Origin: DATAVK01 sp036267755
GTDB taxonomy: Bacteria; Actinomycetota; Actinomycetes; JAFAQI01
Reading direction: 5' to 3'
NCBI GenBank assembly: GCA_036267755.1
Contig: DATAVK010000083.1
Span: 1 to 10,776, forward strand
DNA: 10,776 nucleotides
Made by a program: the position numbers and the translations under genes. Below the pieces are notes generated by a model. It saw only the letters and a program-made list of their open reading frames with translations. It searched no databases and was not told the origin of the DNA. Position 1 is the stretch's first letter; each line of letters starts with the position of its first letter. Below are positions 1 to 6,896 of this stretch, in pieces.

Positions 1-255
1 GCGCTCTACGGCCTGCAGGGCCACCAGGCGATCTTCCCCAACGGTGACCCGCCGACGAAGCTGCCGAAGCTCGGCGTGGTGGCGCTGCGGGCGCAGGCGA
101 AGGCCAAGGCGCATCGCAAGCACGCCGCGAAGAGCACCAGCAAGACGGGCACACCGTCGAGCCCGCCACCGTCCTCGCCGGCCACGAACGCCGCCGGGCT
201 GCCGCCCGGTCTTGCCGCACGGGCAGCGGCGGCCGCGATCGGCAGGCACACATGA
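1..255 (+). CDS. C-terminal end of a probable penicillin-binding protein (PBP2/MrdA type), 5' truncated
   Basis: Frame 1 is open from the window edge to a TGA at 253-255, giving the last 84 residues of a protein. The first 25 or so residues look like the end of a folded domain. The rest is a low-complexity tail rich in Ala, Lys, Pro and Ser, with a basic stretch near residues 30-48, like the cytoplasm-free C-terminal tails seen on actinobacterial high-molecular-weight PBPs. No catalytic motif lies within the visible part. The identity rests on context: the stop overlaps the rodA start in an ATGA, and in actinobacterial mre clusters the gene before rodA encodes the cognate transpeptidase PBP2. 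Family assignment is therefore inference; the existence of a coding region ending here is well supported by the coupling and by GC3 bias. Confidence 0.6.
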   Translation, partial: ALYGLQGHQAIFPNGDPPTKLPKLGVVALRAQAKAKAHRKHAAKSTSKTGTPSSPPPSSPATNAAGLPPGLAARAAAAAIGRHT

Positions 256-1457
256 CCGAGCTGTCGACACCTCGGCTCGCGCCGATCAAGCTGCGCCAGG
301 GCGGTCAATCGCTGCGCGAGCGCGCGATGGATCGGGAGTCGCCGCTCCGCCGGCTCGACTGGGTGCTGGTCGCGTCCGTGGCATCGCTGTGCGTCATTGG
401 CTGCGCACTCGTGTACGCCGCGACCAAACCGATCCTCATCAACAGCGGGCTGAGCCCGACGTCGTACCTGAAGAAGGACGTCCTCAACCTGGTGATCGGC
501 GTCGGGCTGGCCGTGGTTGCCTCGCTGGTCGACTACCGGACGCTGCGCGCCTACACGCCCGTGTTGTACGTCGCCTCCATCATCGGCCTGCTCGCCGTCC
601 TCGTGCCGCACGTCGGCGTCACTGTCAACGGCGCCCACTCTTGGATCAACCTCGGCGGTGGCTTCGAGATCCAGCCGGCCGAGTTCGCGAAGATCGCGGT
701 GATCCTCGGGATGGCGATGCTGCTCTCCGAGCGGCGCGAGGGTCTGGACGCACCGACGAGCAAGGACGCCGTGCTCAGCCTCGCGATCTGTGCGCCGCCG
801 GTGCTGCTGATCCTTGCGCAGCCCGACGTCGGCTCCATCATGGTGTTCGGCTTCATCGTGTTCGGTGTGCTTTCGCTGTCCGGCGTCTCGCTGCGCTGGG
901 TGGGCGGGATGATCGTCGTCGCGATCGTGGGCATCGTCGTTATCGCGCACGCGCACCTGTTGAAGCAGTACCAGATCGACCGGCTCACCAGCTTCGCCCG
1001 GCCGGCCTCGTCAGCCGCGTCGCAGACCACCGGCTACAACGCGAACGAGGCGCGGATCGCCATCGGTCATGGCGGCGTGTTCGGACAGGGTCTCTTCCAC
1101 GGCTCACAGGTCAACGGCGGCTTCGTGCCGTTCGACTACACCGACTTCGTCTTCTCCGTTGCCGGTGAGGAGCTCGGCCTGGTCGGTGCCGCGCTGCTCG
1201 TCGTACTGGCCGGCATCGTCTTGTGGCGCGGGCTGCGGATCGCAAGGCGCGCCGAGGATTCCTTCGGCGTGCTCGTGGCCGTCGGGGTGGTGTGCTGGTT
1301 CGGGTTCCAGATCTTCGAGAACATCGGCATGAACCTCGGCATCATGCCGATCACGGGGCTGCCGTTGCCCTTCGTGTCCTACGGCGGGTCGTCGATGTTC
1401 GCCTCGATGGTGGCCGTCGGGCTACTGCTCAACGTCCACATGCGCTCAGCCCGCTAA
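252..1457 (+). CDS. rodA: RodA-type SEDS peptidoglycan glycosyltransferase
   Basis: This 401-residue polytopic membrane protein polymerises lipid II into glycan strands together with a class B PBP in the elongation complex. Residues 1-35 are a short, basic, cytoplasmic N-terminus, followed by about ten hydrophobic segments starting near residue 37. SEDS hallmarks are clear. One is the GINL-like WINLGG and QPAEFAK region (131-147). Another is the extracellular loop GQGLFHGSQVNGGFVP, leading into YTDFVFSVAGEELG (297-309), where Asp298 corresponds to the essential SEDS aspartate. A third is the late NIGMNLGIMPITGLPLPFVSYGG region (from residue 357), which is diagnostic of the RodA/FtsW/SpoVE family. 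The start is the ATG overlapping the upstream stop (ATGA); the Shine-Dalgarno is weak (GGCAGG), consistent with coupling. RodA rather than FtsW is preferred because of the probable PBP2 neighbour and the absence of division genes; the motifs alone do not separate the two. Confidence 0.92.
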   Translation: MTELSTPRLAPIKLRQGGQSLRERAMDRESPLRRLDWVLVASVASLCVIGCALVYAATKPILINSGLSPTSYLKKDVLNLVIGVGLAVVASLVDYRTLRAYTPVLYVASIIGLLAVLVPHVGVTVNGAHSWINLGGGFEIQPAEFAKIAVILGMAMLLSERREGLDAPTSKDAVLSLAICAPPVLLILAQPDVGSIMVFGFIVFGVLSLSGVSLRWVGGMIVVAIVGIVVIAHAHLLKQYQIDRLTSFARPASSAASQTTGYNANEARIAIGHGGVFGQGLFHGSQVNGGFVPFDYTDFVFSVAGEELGLVGAALLVVLAGIVLWRGLRIARRAEDSFGVLVAVGVVCWFGFQIFENIGMNLGIMPITGLPLPFVSYGGSSMFASMVAVGLLLNVHMRSAR

Positions 1458-1464
1458 CAACCCG

Positions 1465-2667
1465 TCAGGCCCAGCACAGCGCAAGGGTGAGCCGGAGCCG
1501 GCTGGCCGGGTCGGTGAGCGCGTCACCGAAGAGATCCTGCAGCTGCCGGAGCCGGTAGCGCACGGTCTGCGGGTGCACCTGCAGTGACCGTGCCGCCGCC
1601 TGCCGGTCGCCCATCGAGGTGAGCCACGCGGCCAGGGTGTCCTCGAGCCGCTGGCGGGTGGTGGGTGGCAGGTCGGCGAGTGGAGCGAGCACCTGCTCGC
1701 GAAGCCGCTCGAGCAGCCACGGGTCGCGTGCGACGAGCACGGTGTCGTAGTGGTCGGCGATGAAGACGGGGTCGTCGTCGAGGATGCCGGCCCGCAACAG
1801 CCGGGTGCCGGACTCGACGACCCGCACCGACGACGGCAGCTGGCTCAGCGGCACCGTCGGGCCGACGACCGCTCCGCATCCTCGTAGCCACTGGGCGATC
1901 AGTGGCCGCCGACCCGGGGCATCGGGATCCGGGACGATCGCGCCGGTCAGCTCGCCGGTTCGGACCGGCAGGTAGCTCTGGTCCAGCCGGCCGAGCATGG
2001 CCTCGCCGGCCTCGGTCGTCGCGTCGACGAGCACCAGGGCGACCAGGCTCGGGACGGTCCAGCCGGCGCGCAGCGCCATCGCCCGGATGATGGTGCTGTC
2101 GCTGCGGTCGGAGACGAGCAGCTCGCCGAGGTGGGCGCGCAACCGCTCCCGCTCGGCCGACGTCGCGCGTTGCTCGTCGACGTACCCCCGGGCCGACGCC
2201 GAGGAGAGCTCCTCGATGAAGACGAAGACCGCCTCCGCCAGCGTCGCGATGGTCCCGGGATCGACGCCGCGGGAGACGGCGGCCGCAGACAGGTGGCGCC
2301 AGCCGACCCGCGCGCCCGCCCGGTACGCCGATAGGAGCGTTCCGAGCGACCGTCCCTCGCGCCACTCCAGCCGGCCGACCTCCTCGAACAACGAGCTCTC
2401 GGCGAGCCCGACCGGCGTCGAGGGGACCGGCTCGCCGCGCGGGACCTGTTCGGCGATCGCGATCAGGTGCAGCAGGGCGACCTCGGCGGTGCGCAGGATG
2501 TCCTCGGCGTCGTCCGCGAGGAACTGGGCGTAGTCGGGCCATTCGCCGCGGAGTAGCTCGACAACTTCACTCAAGATGTCCGGAAGCTCGGCGGTCAACG
2601 TCGGCACAAGTTGGCGCAGTTCGACCTGGCCGCCGGGCGCAGCCGCCGCGCCGCTGGGAGCGCTCAC
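1465..2667 (-). CDS. PucR-family transcriptional regulator with RsbRD-like N-terminal domain
   Basis: This is a 400-residue predicted cytoplasmic DNA-binding regulator. The last 60 residues (341-400 from the GTG start) form the PucR-type C-terminal helix-turn-helix: an LEDTLAAWL helix, a DRQAAARSLQVHPQTVRYRL turn-recognition segment, and QLQDLFGD. The N-terminal ~170 residues are an all-helical region resembling the RsbRD N-terminal sensor fold (the WREGRSLGTLLSAYRAGARVGW segment is typical). The middle part (roughly 190-310) fits the CdaR/GGDEF-like linker domain of this family. The GTG at 2667 is chosen over an in-frame TTG at 2691, because the extra codons fall in an AT-rich palindrome. 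An AGAGG lies very close to the GTG. The gene is divergent from hpnC and 3' convergent with rodA. The architecture recalls FasR, the PucR-like activator of fatty acid synthesis genes in Streptomyces, but a lipid-related role here is inference from position. Ligand and target are unknown. Confidence 0.88.
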   Translation of the reverse strand: MSAPSGAAAAPGGQVELRQLVPTLTAELPDILSEVVELLRGEWPDYAQFLADDAEDILRTAEVALLHLIAIAEQVPRGEPVPSTPVGLAESSLFEEVGRLEWREGRSLGTLLSAYRAGARVGWRHLSAAAVSRGVDPGTIATLAEAVFVFIEELSSASARGYVDEQRATSAERERLRAHLGELLVSDRSDSTIIRAMALRAGWTVPSLVALVLVDATTEAGEAMLGRLDQSYLPVRTGELTGAIVPDPDAPGRRPLIAQWLRGCGAVVGPTVPLSQLPSSVRVVESGTRLLRAGILDDDPVFIADHYDTVLVARDPWLLERLREQVLAPLADLPPTTRQRLEDTLAAWLTSMGDRQAAARSLQVHPQTVRYRLRQLQDLFGDALTDPASRLRLTLALCWA

Positions 2668-2672
2668 CCCTC

Positions 2673-2693
2673 TTTTGTATCTCAATGACAAAA
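2673..2693. promoter_or_regulatory. 21-bp palindrome, candidate regulator operator
   Basis: TTTTGT and ACAAAA are perfect 6-bp inverted arms separated by 9 bp, giving arm centres about 15 bp apart with a dyad centre at 2683. It is an unusually AT-rich element for this genome and lies 6-26 bp upstream of the regulator's GTG start. A bound dimer would therefore cover its start region, suggesting autoregulation. It lies about 85 bp upstream of the hpnC GTG, a distance from which a regulator could also act on the hopanoid promoter. Binding by the adjacent PucR-type protein is inference. Confidence 0.5.
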
Positions 2694-2704
2694 CTCATGG
2701 CGAT

Positions 2705-2726
2705 GTCTGCGTCGTGGGGTGCAGAC
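2705..2726. repeat. Inverted repeat GTCTGC-N10-GCAGAC
   Basis: Perfect 6-bp arms (2705-2710 and 2721-2726) flank a G-rich 10-base loop. The element sits between the AT-rich palindrome and the hpnC start. It could be a second operator half-site pair, or a short stem-loop in the 5' leader of the hopanoid transcript. There is no T-tract after it, so it is not a standard terminator. A 6-bp repeat at this spacing can also occur by chance. Confidence 0.35.
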
Positions 2727-2777
2727 TCTAGGGGTGGTTGCTCACCAGAATGCAGGTATGGCCGGGACCCCGCCGCG

Positions 2778-3647
2778 GTGACCTCCCCGTCGCAGCCTGT
2801 GACGGCGGTGGACGCCGTCGCGGATCAGGCTGGGCTGCTGCGGCAGCTCGAAGGCCAGGAAAACTTTCCGGTCGCGCTGCGGCTGCTGCCCCGCCAGCTG
2901 CGCGCGGACCTGCGCGCCGTCTACGACATCGCCCGCACCATCGACGACCTCGGTGACGAGGCCCCCGGTGACCGACTCGCGCTGCTCGACGACTTCGAGG
3001 CTGACCTGCGCCGAGCCTGGACCACCACCGAGCCGCGGCTGCCAGTGGTCCAGCGACTGGTGCCGGTCGTGCAGGCGCACGACCTCTCGATCGACCCGTT
3101 CCTCCGACTGGTTGCCGCGAACCGGCTCGACCAGCGGCAGTCGTCGTACCCGACCTGGAACGACCTGCGTCACTACTGCACGCTGTCCGCCGACCCGGTC
3201 GGGCGGATCGTGCTCGCGGTGACCGACTCCCTCACCATCCAGCGGGTCGAGCTCTCCGACGACGTCTGCACGGCCTTGCAGGTTCTCGAGCACTGCCAGG
3301 ACGTCGCGGAGGACCGCCGACACGGCCGGATCTACCTGCCGTTGGAGGACCTCGCGGAGTTCGACGTCACGGAGATCGATCTCGATCTGACGCACACCCC
3401 CGCGTCGGTACGCCGGCTGGTGGGCCACGAGGTGCACCGGGCTCGCGGACTACTCGCGTCCGGCCCGGTGCTGGTGCACAGCCTGCGGGGTTCCGCCCGG
3501 GTCGCGGTAGCCGGTTTCGTGGCCGGCGGCCTGGCCACCGCTGACGCGCTGCGACGCGCCGACTATGACGTCCTCGCGCGCGACATCGTCCCCCGCAAAC
3601 GCGACATCCTCCGCCACGCGATCCGGCTGCTGGCAGGCCGGTCATGA
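2778..3647 (+). CDS. hpnC: Hydroxysqualene synthase HpnC
   Basis: This is a 289-residue squalene/phytoene synthase family protein. In the three-enzyme squalene route it converts presqualene diphosphate into hydroxysqualene. The family signatures are present: NFPVALRLLP near residues 29-38; the first aspartate motif DDLGD at 56-60, preceded by AVYDIARTI; and the second motif DVAED at 175-179, followed by GRIYLP. HpnC rather than HpnD is supported by the QVLEHCQDVAED form (HpnD has QQTNILRD) and by being first in the hpnC-hpnD-hpnE order. The start is taken as GTG at 2778. An ATG at 2685 in the same frame would add 31 residues that do not look like the family, have weak GC3 bias, and cover two inverted repeats. 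The Shine-Dalgarno before the GTG is weak (GGGA, about 10 nt away). The stop overlaps the hpnD start as ATGA. HpnC, HpnD and HpnE together replace a single squalene synthase. Confidence 0.93.
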   Translation: MTSPSQPVTAVDAVADQAGLLRQLEGQENFPVALRLLPRQLRADLRAVYDIARTIDDLGDEAPGDRLALLDDFEADLRRAWTTTEPRLPVVQRLVPVVQAHDLSIDPFLRLVAANRLDQRQSSYPTWNDLRHYCTLSADPVGRIVLAVTDSLTIQRVELSDDVCTALQVLEHCQDVAEDRRHGRIYLPLEDLAEFDVTEIDLDLTHTPASVRRLVGHEVHRARGLLASGPVLVHSLRGSARVAVAGFVAGGLATADALRRADYDVLARDIVPRKRDILRHAIRLLAGRS

Positions 3648-4501
3648 CGTCGTCGGTCGACGCGGCCTACGCCGCATGCGAGGCCATCACCAAGACGGAG
3701 GCCCGCAACTTTTACTACGGCATCCGGCTGCTTCCCGCCCCGAAACGGTCGGCGCTGTCGGCGGTCTACGCCCTGGCTCGTCGGATCGATGACATCGGTG
3801 ACGGCGACCTGCCGCTGGAGAGCAAGCGGATCGCGCTCGCCGACGCTCGGGCTGCGCTCAAGGACCCGGGTAGCTCCAGCGACGTTGTCCTGGTCGCCGT
3901 CGCCGACGCCGCCGACCGGCTGCCGATTCCGTTGGCGGCGTTCGACGAGCTCATCGACGGTGTCGAGATGGACCTCGCCGGCACCCGGTTCGAGACGTTC
4001 GAGGACCTGGTCCGGTACTGCCGCTGCGTCGCCGGCTCGATCGGACGGCTGTGCCTGGGTGTCTTCGGCGCTCGTGACCTCGATGTGGCTCCGGACTACG
4101 CCGATGCGCTCGGCACCGCGTTGCAACAGACGAACATCCTCCGCGACATCCGCGAAGACCTGATGATCGGACGGGTCTATCTCCCGACCGCCGACCTGAA
4201 CCGGTTCGGTGTCGACCTCCGGCTGACCGGCAACGGTGAGCTGTACGACGACGGGAGCCTGACTGCGCTGATCCGGTTCTCCGCCGACCGAGCCCGCGGC
4301 TGGTACGACGACGGGCTGCGGCTGATCCCGTTGCTGGATCGGCGCAGCGCCGCCTGCGCGGCCGCGATGTCCGGGATCTACCGACGGCTGCTCGACACCA
4401 TCGGCGAGCGGCCGTACCTGGTGCGAGACCGCCGGTTGTCGTTGTCCGGCTGGCAGAAGGCCACCGTCGCAGCCCGGGCACTCGCTGGACGGCCGGCATG
4501 A
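3644..4501 (+). CDS. hpnD: Presqualene diphosphate synthase HpnD
   Basis: This 285-residue squalene/phytoene synthase family enzyme condenses two farnesyl diphosphates head to head into presqualene diphosphate, the substrate of HpnC. Visible motifs are NFYYGIRLLP (22-31), the first aspartate motif DDIGD (49-53) after YALARRI, and the second signature QQTNILRDIRED (161-172), with Asp168 and Asp172 followed by GRVYLP. The typical HpnD C-terminal region, with MSGIYRRLLDTI and a basic stretch before the end, is intact. The length is normal for the family. The ATG overlaps the hpnC stop by 4 nt, and the TGA overlaps the hpnE ATG in the same way, so expression in fixed ratio by translational coupling is likely. 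A phytoene synthase is the main alternative; the adjacent HpnC, HpnE and Shc make that unlikely. Confidence 0.94.
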   Translation: MTSSVDAAYAACEAITKTEARNFYYGIRLLPAPKRSALSAVYALARRIDDIGDGDLPLESKRIALADARAALKDPGSSSDVVLVAVADAADRLPIPLAAFDELIDGVEMDLAGTRFETFEDLVRYCRCVAGSIGRLCLGVFGARDLDVAPDYADALGTALQQTNILRDIREDLMIGRVYLPTADLNRFGVDLRLTGNGELYDDGSLTALIRFSADRARGWYDDGLRLIPLLDRRSAACAAAMSGIYRRLLDTIGERPYLVRDRRLSLSGWQKATVAARALAGRPA

Positions 4502-5877
4502 GCGCCACTCGATCCGAGCCCAGTGTCGTCGTCATCGGCGGCGGTCTCGCCGGGATCACCGCGGCGCTGCGTCTCGCCGACCGGGGCCGGCAGGTGACGC
4601 TGCTGGAGGCCAGGCCGCGGCTCGGCGGCCTGACGGCGTCGTTCCAGCGCGACGGCCTGGCCGTCGACAACGGCCAGCACGTCTTCATGCGGTGCTGTAC
4701 GTCGTACCGGGCACTGCTGTCCCGGCTGGGAGTCACCCAGCTGACCGAGCTGCAGTCCAGGCTCGACATCGCGGTCGTGCGACCTGCCGACGGCCGGCGC
4801 GGCCGGATTCGGCGTGACCCGTTGCCGGTGCTCGCCGGGCTTCCGCTGCATCTGGGCCGGACGTTGACGTCGTACTCGCTGCTGTCGCCGAACGACCGGA
4901 TCGCGGCCTCGCGGGCGGCGCTCGCGCTGCGGTCGCTTGACCCGGAAGACCCGGCGACGGACGACCGGTCCTTCGGGGACTGGCTGGCCGAACACGGGCA
5001 GGACGGCGATGCCGTCGCCGCGCTGTGGGATCTGGTCGGTGTCGCCACCCTCAACGCCCACGCCGACCAGGCGTCGCTCGCCTTGGCCGCCACGGTGTTC
5101 CAGCTCGGGCTGCTCACCGACCCCGGCGCCGCGGACCTTGGCTGGTCCCGGGTGCCGTTGCAGGAGCTCCACGGCGACGCGGCCACCCGGGCCCTGGCCA
5201 CCGCCGGGGTCGACGTCCGCCTCAAGGCCCGCGCCGAGTCGCTCTCGGTGGAGCCAGAGGGCTGGCGCGTGACCGGACCGGCTGGCACGTTCACCGCCAC
5301 CCAGGTCGTTGTCGCCGTCGAACCGGCCGCTGCCGAGCGGTTGCTGCCGGCCGATTCGCTCGACCTGGCCCCGGGCTGGGCCGCGCGCCTGGGCGAAGCC
5401 CCCATCGTCAACGTCCACGCGGTGTTCGACCGCGCCGTGCTGGACGACCCGTTCCTCGCCTGCGTCGGGTCGCCGCTGCAGTGGCTGTTCGACCGCACCG
5501 AGCCGGCGGGTCTGACCGACGGCCAGTACGTCGCCGCCTCGCTGTCCGCCGCCGACGACGTCGCGAACCTCCCGGTCGCCGAGCTCCGGGAACGGCTCGT
5601 GCCGGAGTTCCACCGGGTGCTTCCGCGCAGCCGCGACGCCCGGCTCACCGACTTCTTCGTGACCCGCGAGCCGCACGCGACGTTCCGGCAGGCCCCGGGC
5701 AGCGGCCGGTCACGACCCGGCCCGCAGACCCGGTACCCAGGACTCGCGCTCGCCGGCGCGCACACCGCCACCGGCTGGCCGGCGACGATGGAGAGCGCGG
5801 TCCGAAGCGGTGACGCCGCTGCCCAGCAGCTGCTGCGCAACTCCACGGTCCACGGCCACCACGGGGTGGCGGCATGA
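4498..5877 (+). CDS. hpnE: Hydroxysqualene dehydroxylase / squalene-forming FAD enzyme HpnE
   Basis: This 459-residue flavin amine-oxidase/phytoene desaturase-like protein reduces hydroxysqualene to squalene, completing the HpnCDE route. Residues 10-45 form the N-terminal dinucleotide-binding fold: VVVIGGGLAGITAALRLADRG, then the ribose-binding acid in TLLEARPRLGG (Glu37). The segment VDNGQHVFMRCC (56-67) matches the conserved HpnE substrate-side motif. Near the C-terminus, LALAGAHTATGWPATMESA followed by VRSGDAAAQQLL (about 416-446) is the second FAD-contact region and is typical of HpnE. It starts with the ATG of an ATGA overlap with hpnD and ends with an ATGA overlap with the prenyl synthase. 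No membrane segment or signal peptide is apparent, so it is probably peripheral at the membrane. Its length is within the usual range for the family and no motif is missing. Confidence 0.93.
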   Translation: MSATRSEPSVVVIGGGLAGITAALRLADRGRQVTLLEARPRLGGLTASFQRDGLAVDNGQHVFMRCCTSYRALLSRLGVTQLTELQSRLDIAVVRPADGRRGRIRRDPLPVLAGLPLHLGRTLTSYSLLSPNDRIAASRAALALRSLDPEDPATDDRSFGDWLAEHGQDGDAVAALWDLVGVATLNAHADQASLALAATVFQLGLLTDPGAADLGWSRVPLQELHGDAATRALATAGVDVRLKARAESLSVEPEGWRVTGPAGTFTATQVVVAVEPAAAERLLPADSLDLAPGWAARLGEAPIVNVHAVFDRAVLDDPFLACVGSPLQWLFDRTEPAGLTDGQYVAASLSAADDVANLPVAELRERLVPEFHRVLPRSRDARLTDFFVTREPHATFRQAPGSGRSRPGPQTRYPGLALAGAHTATGWPATMESAVRSGDAAAQQLLRNSTVHGHHGVAA

Positions 5878-6896
5878 TCAGCGCCCTTCCGTTCCCGCTC
5901 ACGCAGGCGCGTGAGCTCGTCGAGCCTGCCCTGCGGGACGCCGTCGACCGACTCGACCCGACGTCCCGACAGGTCGCGGCGTACCACCTCGGCTGGGTCG
6001 AGGCAGACGGTCGACCGACCTCGGCGTCGGGCGGCAAGGCGTTGCGTCCGGCCCTCGCGCTGCTGTCGGCCCGGGCTGCCGGCGCTCCGGCCGACTCGGG
6101 AGTCCCCGGCGCCGTCGCTGTCGAGCTGGTTCACAACTTCTCGCTGCTCCACGACGACCTGATGGACGGCGACGTTCAGCGTCGCCACCGCGCCACGGTC
6201 TGGGCGGTCTGGGGGGCGTCGACGGCGATCCTGGTGGGCGACGCGATGCTGGCCACCGCCCAGCAGGTGTTGGTCGATCTCGAGGTGCCGGGCGGTACGC
6301 CGGCCGCGCGGTTGCTGGCCGCAGCGACCCAGGAGCTGATCCGCGGTCAGGTCGCCGACCTCGCGTTCGAGCGCCGAGCGACCGTGAGTGTCGAGGAGTG
6401 CCTGGCGATGGCCGCCGGCAAGACCGGCGCGTTGCTCGGCTGCTCCGCCGCGATCGGCGCGGTCCTCAACGGTGCTTCCGAGCGGCTGGTCACAGCTTTG
6501 ACGACGTACGGCGATGAGCTCGGCCTGGCGTTCCAGCTGGTCGACGACTTGTTGGGCATCTGGGGCGACGGGGCGAGCACCGGCAAGCCAGTGGGTGCTG
6601 ACCTGCGGGCTCGCAAGAAGTCGCTGCCGATCAGCTTCGCGGTTGCGGCCGGCGGCGCCGCGTCGGTCGAGCTGGCGGACTGGCTTGCGACGTCGGGGCC
6701 CGACTCCGACGAAGAGGTCAGCCGGGCGACCGAGCTGGTCGAAGCCGCCGGTGGTCGTGAGTGGGCGCAGGCCGAGGCACAGCGTCGCCTTTCCGCAGCC
6801 GAGCGGGCCCTCGGCGAGACCGACATCGAGGCCACTATCCGGGATGAGTTCGTCGAGCTCGCCCGGTTCGTCACGACAGGGAGGGCTGAGCCGTGA
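5874..6896 (+). CDS. Trans-polyprenyl (farnesyl/geranylgeranyl-type) diphosphate synthase
   Basis: This 340-residue isoprenyl diphosphate synthase elongates DMAPP with IPP. Signatures in order are GGKALRP (53-59, IPP binding), the first aspartate-rich motif DDLMD (94-98) in LLHDDLMDGDVQRR, and the second region QLVDDLLGIWGD (221-232) followed by GKPVGADLRARKKSLP (237-252). The second motif is DDLLG rather than DDxxD, with a compensating GD at 231-232. I believe this variant is common in actinobacterial members, so it is not a sign of decay. Phe89 lies five residues before the first Asp of DDLMD, and there is no two-residue insertion in that motif. In known short-chain synthases such a bulky residue limits the product to about C15-C20, so FPP or GGPP is predicted rather than a long chain. 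FPP is what HpnD downstream in the pathway needs. The gene is coupled at both ends (ATGA with hpnE, GTGA with shc). Exact product length cannot be set from sequence. Confidence 0.9.
   Translation: MISALPFPLTQARELVEPALRDAVDRLDPTSRQVAAYHLGWVEADGRPTSASGGKALRPALALLSARAAGAPADSGVPGAVAVELVHNFSLLHDDLMDGDVQRRHRATVWAVWGASTAILVGDAMLATAQQVLVDLEVPGGTPAARLLAAATQELIRGQVADLAFERRATVSVEECLAMAAGKTGALLGCSAAIGAVLNGASERLVTALTTYGDELGLAFQLVDDLLGIWGDGASTGKPVGADLRARKKSLPISFAVAAGGAASVELADWLATSGPDSDEEVSRATELVEAAGGREWAQAEAQRRLSAAERALGETDIEATIRDEFVELARFVTTGRAEP
6878..6885 (+). promoter_or_regulatory. Strong Shine-Dalgarno for shc
   Basis: AGGGAGGG, containing the perfect GGAGG core, lies 7 nt before the GTG at 6893. It is the clearest ribosome-binding site in the operon and fixes the GTG as the cyclase start. 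It lies inside the 3' end of the prenyl synthase gene, so shc can be translated both by coupling and independently. Confidence 0.75.

Larger units (their letters stand above)
2668..2777. promoter_or_regulatory. Divergent control region between pucR-type regulator and hopanoid operon
   Basis: These 110 bp separate the two inferred start codons. The half next to the regulator is AT-rich compared with its surroundings and carries two inverted repeats, listed separately. The in-frame codons between an upstream ATG at 2685 and the GTG at 2778 have only 19 of 31 G/C third positions, against 25 of 31 in the first codons after the GTG. This supports reading the stretch as non-coding. I could not find a convincing -35/-10 pair; a GATACA on the minus strand (2677-2682) is a possible -10 for the regulator. 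The hopanoid promoter is presumed to lie here because every downstream gene is coupled to hpnC. Confidence 0.65.

Noticed and set aside
6..956. 316-codon minus-strand frame opposite the PBP tail and rodA
   Set aside because: His/Asp/Arg-rich low-complexity translation with no family resemblance; the opposite strand has a convincing RodA.
1455..1500. Rho-independent terminator between rodA and the regulator gene
   Set aside because: Only 7 bp separate the two stops, and I see no GC stem followed by a T-tract on either strand there.
2705..2734. Second inverted repeat as an intrinsic terminator or attenuator
   Set aside because: The stem is only 6 bp and no T-run follows; the next bases are TCTAGGGG.
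3951..6188. 745-codon open frame on the minus strand
   Set aside because: It lies antisense to hpnD, hpnE and the prenyl synthase, all of which have clear motifs. The translation is a low-complexity Arg/Ser/Ala/Pro mix typical of shadow frames in GC-rich DNA.
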